DNA of 64,000 nt, taken from Candidatus Rokuibacteriota bacterium (GTDB lineage: Bacteria > Methylomirabilota > Methylomirabilia > Rokubacteriales > CSP1-6). The notes below the pieces were generated by a model. That model made no database searches. It saw only the letters and a list, made by a program, of their open reading frames with translations, and was not told the DNA's origin. The stretch covers positions 29,799-93,798 of the forward strand of contig JACQFL010000045.1 in NCBI GenBank assembly GCA_016200085.1, in the 5' to 3' direction. Shown piece by piece: positions 61,671 through 64,000 of this stretch. How positions within the stretch are numbered: position 1 is the first letter of the stretch; the number at the start of each line of letters is the position of its first letter. A program made the translations under genes and the position numbers.

Positions 61671-63718
61671 CCGCCGACCTCCACGATCAGGTTGAGATAG
61701 GGGTCGACGACGACCGTCTGCCCGGCCAGCAGCAGCGTGGTGGCGTCCATCTGCTCGATGACCGCCGGCCCGTCGAGGCGGTGCCCGGCTCCCAGCTTGT
61801 CGCGGTCGTACACGGGACAGCTCGCGAAGCCGGCCGACTCGGCGAGCCAGACGTCGCGCCGGCCCACGATGGCCGTCGAGGCCTCCGTCCCCGCCGGGGG
61901 GTGCGCGCGCAGCTCGGCCCGCCGCACGGCGCCCACCGCCTCCAGCCGGAACGTCACGGCCTGGATCGGCTCCTCGGCGGCCACGTAGCCGTATATCTGC
62001 TCATGGGCGCGCTCGAAGCCGGCCCGGAGCTCGCCGAGGACCGCCTCTCCCTGCGGACCGTCGGGAAAGGCCACGGGCAGCTCGTAGTTCTGGCCGGCGT
62101 AACGCATGTCGACGGTGCGCCGCACCGCGCGCGCTCCCGGCGCGATCCCCTCGCGATCGAACCACGCCGCCGCCCGCCGCTCCAGCGCCTCGAACGTCTC
62201 CACCATCGCGGCCCAGGCGCCCGCGGTCACGGGCATCAGACGCGTCTGCGCGAAGTTCGTCTTGAGGTCGCTCAGCAACAGGCCGAGCGCGCACAGGATC
62301 CCGGGGTTGCGCGGCACGACGATGCGCGGGATCTCCAGCTCGCGCGCGAGGCGGGCGGCGTGCAGCGGGCCGGCGCCGCCGAACGCCACCAGCGTGTAGT
62401 CGCGCGAGTCGTGCCCGCGCTGCACGGAGATGACACGGATGGCCCTGGCCATGGTGGCGGTGACCACGCTGACGATGCCCTGCGCCGTGGCCATGACGTC
62501 GAGCCCGAGGCTCCCGGCGAGACGGTGGATCGCGGCCGCGGCCCGGGCGCGGTCGATCGCCATGCGGCCGCCCAGCAGGTGCGTCGGGTTGAGGGTCTGG
62601 AGGACCACGTTGGCGTCGGTCACCGTGGGCTCCTCGCCGCCCAGCCCGTAGCACACCGGCCCGGGCACCGCGCCCGCCGAGCGCGGCCCGACTTTCAGCA
62701 GGCCGCCCGGGTCGACGAACGCGATGGACCCGCCCCCGGCGCCCACCGTGTGGATGTCGAGCGCCGGCATCTTCAGCGGGTAGCCGTGCACCTCCAGCTC
62801 GCGCGCGAGCCTGGGCCGGCCGTCCTCGATCAGCGAGACGTCGGTGGAGGTGCCGCCCATGTCGAACGTCACGAGACTCCTGAAGCCGGCCCGCAGGCCC
62901 ACGTCGAGCCCGCCGACCACCCCCGTGGCGGGGCCGGACAGGACAGCGCCGACGGGCTGGGCGCGAGCGGTCTCGAGCGACATCACGCCGCCGTTGCTCT
63001 GCGTGATGTGCGCGGGCACCCGCACGCCGGCCCCGGCCAGGCGCGGCCCCAGCCGCGCGATGTAGCCGTCCATCACCGGGCCGAGGTAGGCGTTGACGAC
63101 GACGGTCGAAAGACGCTCGTACTCCCGGAACTCCGGCGCGACCTCGTGCGAGCAGGTCACGAACGCCTCCGGCAGCTCCTCCTCCACGATCTCGCGGGCG
63201 CGCCGCTCGTGGGCCGGATCGACGTAGCAGTAGAGGAAGCACACCGCGATCGAGCGCGCCCCGGCGTCCCTCAGCGCCCGGGCCGCCGTCCGCACCTGGG
63301 ACTCGTCGAGCGCCCGCTCGACGCGCCCGTCGTGGCGGAGGCGCTCGGCCACCTCGAAGCGCCGCGCCCGGGGCACGAGCGTCGGCGGCTTGTCGGCCTG
63401 GAGATCGTAGAGGTGCGGTCGGCGCTGGCGGCCGATCTCGAGGAGATCGCGGAACCCCTCGGTGGTGATGAGCCCGGTGGGCGCGCCGCGATGCTGGAGC
63501 AGTGCGTTGGTCGCCACGGTCGTCCCGTGGCCGAGGTAGCCGACGGCGGCCGCGTCCGCCCCCGCGGCGCGGAGGCCTTCGACCACGCCGAGGGCGATCG
63601 CGCGCGACGGGTCGTCGGGCGTGCTCGGCACCTTCCAGACGCGGATCCCCCCGCTCGCCTCGTCGACGAGACAGATGTCCGTGAACGTGCCCCCCGCATC
63701 GACCCCGACCCGCCACAT
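61667..63718 (-). CDS. Hydantoinase/oxoprolinase A family protein
   Basis: MWRVGVDAGGTFTDICLVDE; GHGTTVATNALLQHRGAPTGLITTEGFRDLLEIGRQ; DMGGTSTDVSL. Confidence 0.95.
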   Translation of the reverse strand: MWRVGVDAGGTFTDICLVDEASGGIRVWKVPSTPDDPSRAIALGVVEGLRAAGADAAAVGYLGHGTTVATNALLQHRGAPTGLITTEGFRDLLEIGRQRRPHLYDLQADKPPTLVPRARRFEVAERLRHDGRVERALDESQVRTAARALRDAGARSIAVCFLYCYVDPAHERRAREIVEEELPEAFVTCSHEVAPEFREYERLSTVVVNAYLGPVMDGYIARLGPRLAGAGVRVPAHITQSNGGVMSLETARAQPVGAVLSGPATGVVGGLDVGLRAGFRSLVTFDMGGTSTDVSLIEDGRPRLARELEVHGYPLKMPALDIHTVGAGGGSIAFVDPGGLLKVGPRSAGAVPGPVCYGLGGEEPTVTDANVVLQTLNPTHLLGGRMAIDRARAAAAIHRLAGSLGLDVMATAQGIVSVVTATMARAIRVISVQRGHDSRDYTLVAFGGAGPLHAARLARELEIPRIVVPRNPGILCALGLLLSDLKTNFAQTRLMPVTAGAWAAMVETFEALERRAAAWFDREGIAPGARAVRRTVDMRYAGQNYELPVAFPDGPQGEAVLGELRAGFERAHEQIYGYVAAEEPIQAVTFRLEAVGAVRRAELRAHPPAGTEASTAIVGRRDVWLAESAGFASCPVYDRDKLGAGHRLDGPAVIEQMDATTLLLAGQTVVVDPYLNLIVEVGG

Positions 63719-63793
63719 GTCCCGCCGTCTCCCAGGCACGCAGGCTCCCGCGAGGCGCGCGCCGCGTCATTCTTGCGTACCGATCGGACGCGG

Positions 63794-63859
63794 TCAATCC
63801 GCGAGTATGGTCATGGCCAGCGCCGGGCCGGCGAGGCCGCCGCCGACGACGATCGGGTC
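63794..63859 (-). pseudogene. Possible remnant of FAD-dependent oxidoreductase N-terminus
   Basis: Between stops: DPIVVGGGLAGPALAMTILAD*; dinucleotide-binding GxGxxG-like motif without continuation. Confidence 0.3.
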
Positions 63860-64000
63860 CTAGCGTGAGTTTACTCCGGTGCCCGTGGGTCTTTCGGGCA
63901 ACGGGTTGAGATCACACGTGATTCTCGCCCGAGCGGCGTAGCTACTACGGACCCGGAAGCAAGTCGAAGCACGCGGCCAAGCGCTGCGCGGCTTCGGGCA

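Overview
GC-rich bacterial chromosomal segment, mostly core housekeeping genes. The gene style resembles Rokubacteria/Methylomirabilota-like lineages, but that is an impression and was not tested. In order the window holds: a partial ftcD end; a csoR-copA-YHS copper operon; RNase E/G; mreBCD-mrdA-rodA; tandem cspA genes; an ABC-F/HNH pair; MFS, DUF971 and AlkA-like genes; an APC permease; an AroM/DUF917/hydantoinase cluster; rpsF-ssb-rpsR-rplI-dnaB, with an intein in dnaB; groESL with a perfect CIRCE; a YprA/YprB (MrfAB-like) pair; an oligopeptide permease pair; rlmD; TPR and LolB-like lipoproteins; ispE; tRNA-Gln; prs-rplY-pth; rpsU; mutS2-dnaG-rpoD; tRNA-Met(CAT); a CT398-like gene and rnhA; RNase P RNA; UspA; and hyuBA. 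The strongest non-routine signals are: (1) a roughly 330-nt non-coding region after the second cspA that can fold into many perfect helices and contains an orphan copy-like mimic of the 16S rRNA 3' terminus, including the anti-Shine-Dalgarno (ACCGTAGGGG...CGGCTGGATCACCTCCT); (2) an AhpD/CMD-like gene split in the ORF track by an in-frame TGA at the second position of its CxxC motif, followed by a bacterial SECIS-like hairpin, making it a probable selenoprotein; (3) a class-3-type intein with LAGLIDADG motifs in DnaB; (4) parallel leader hairpins upstream of both cspA genes; (5) an interspersed hairpin/G-tract repeat at gene 3' ends; (6) two CTGA stop/start overlaps implying CUG starts. All calls come from reading the sequence; no searches or folding programs were run.
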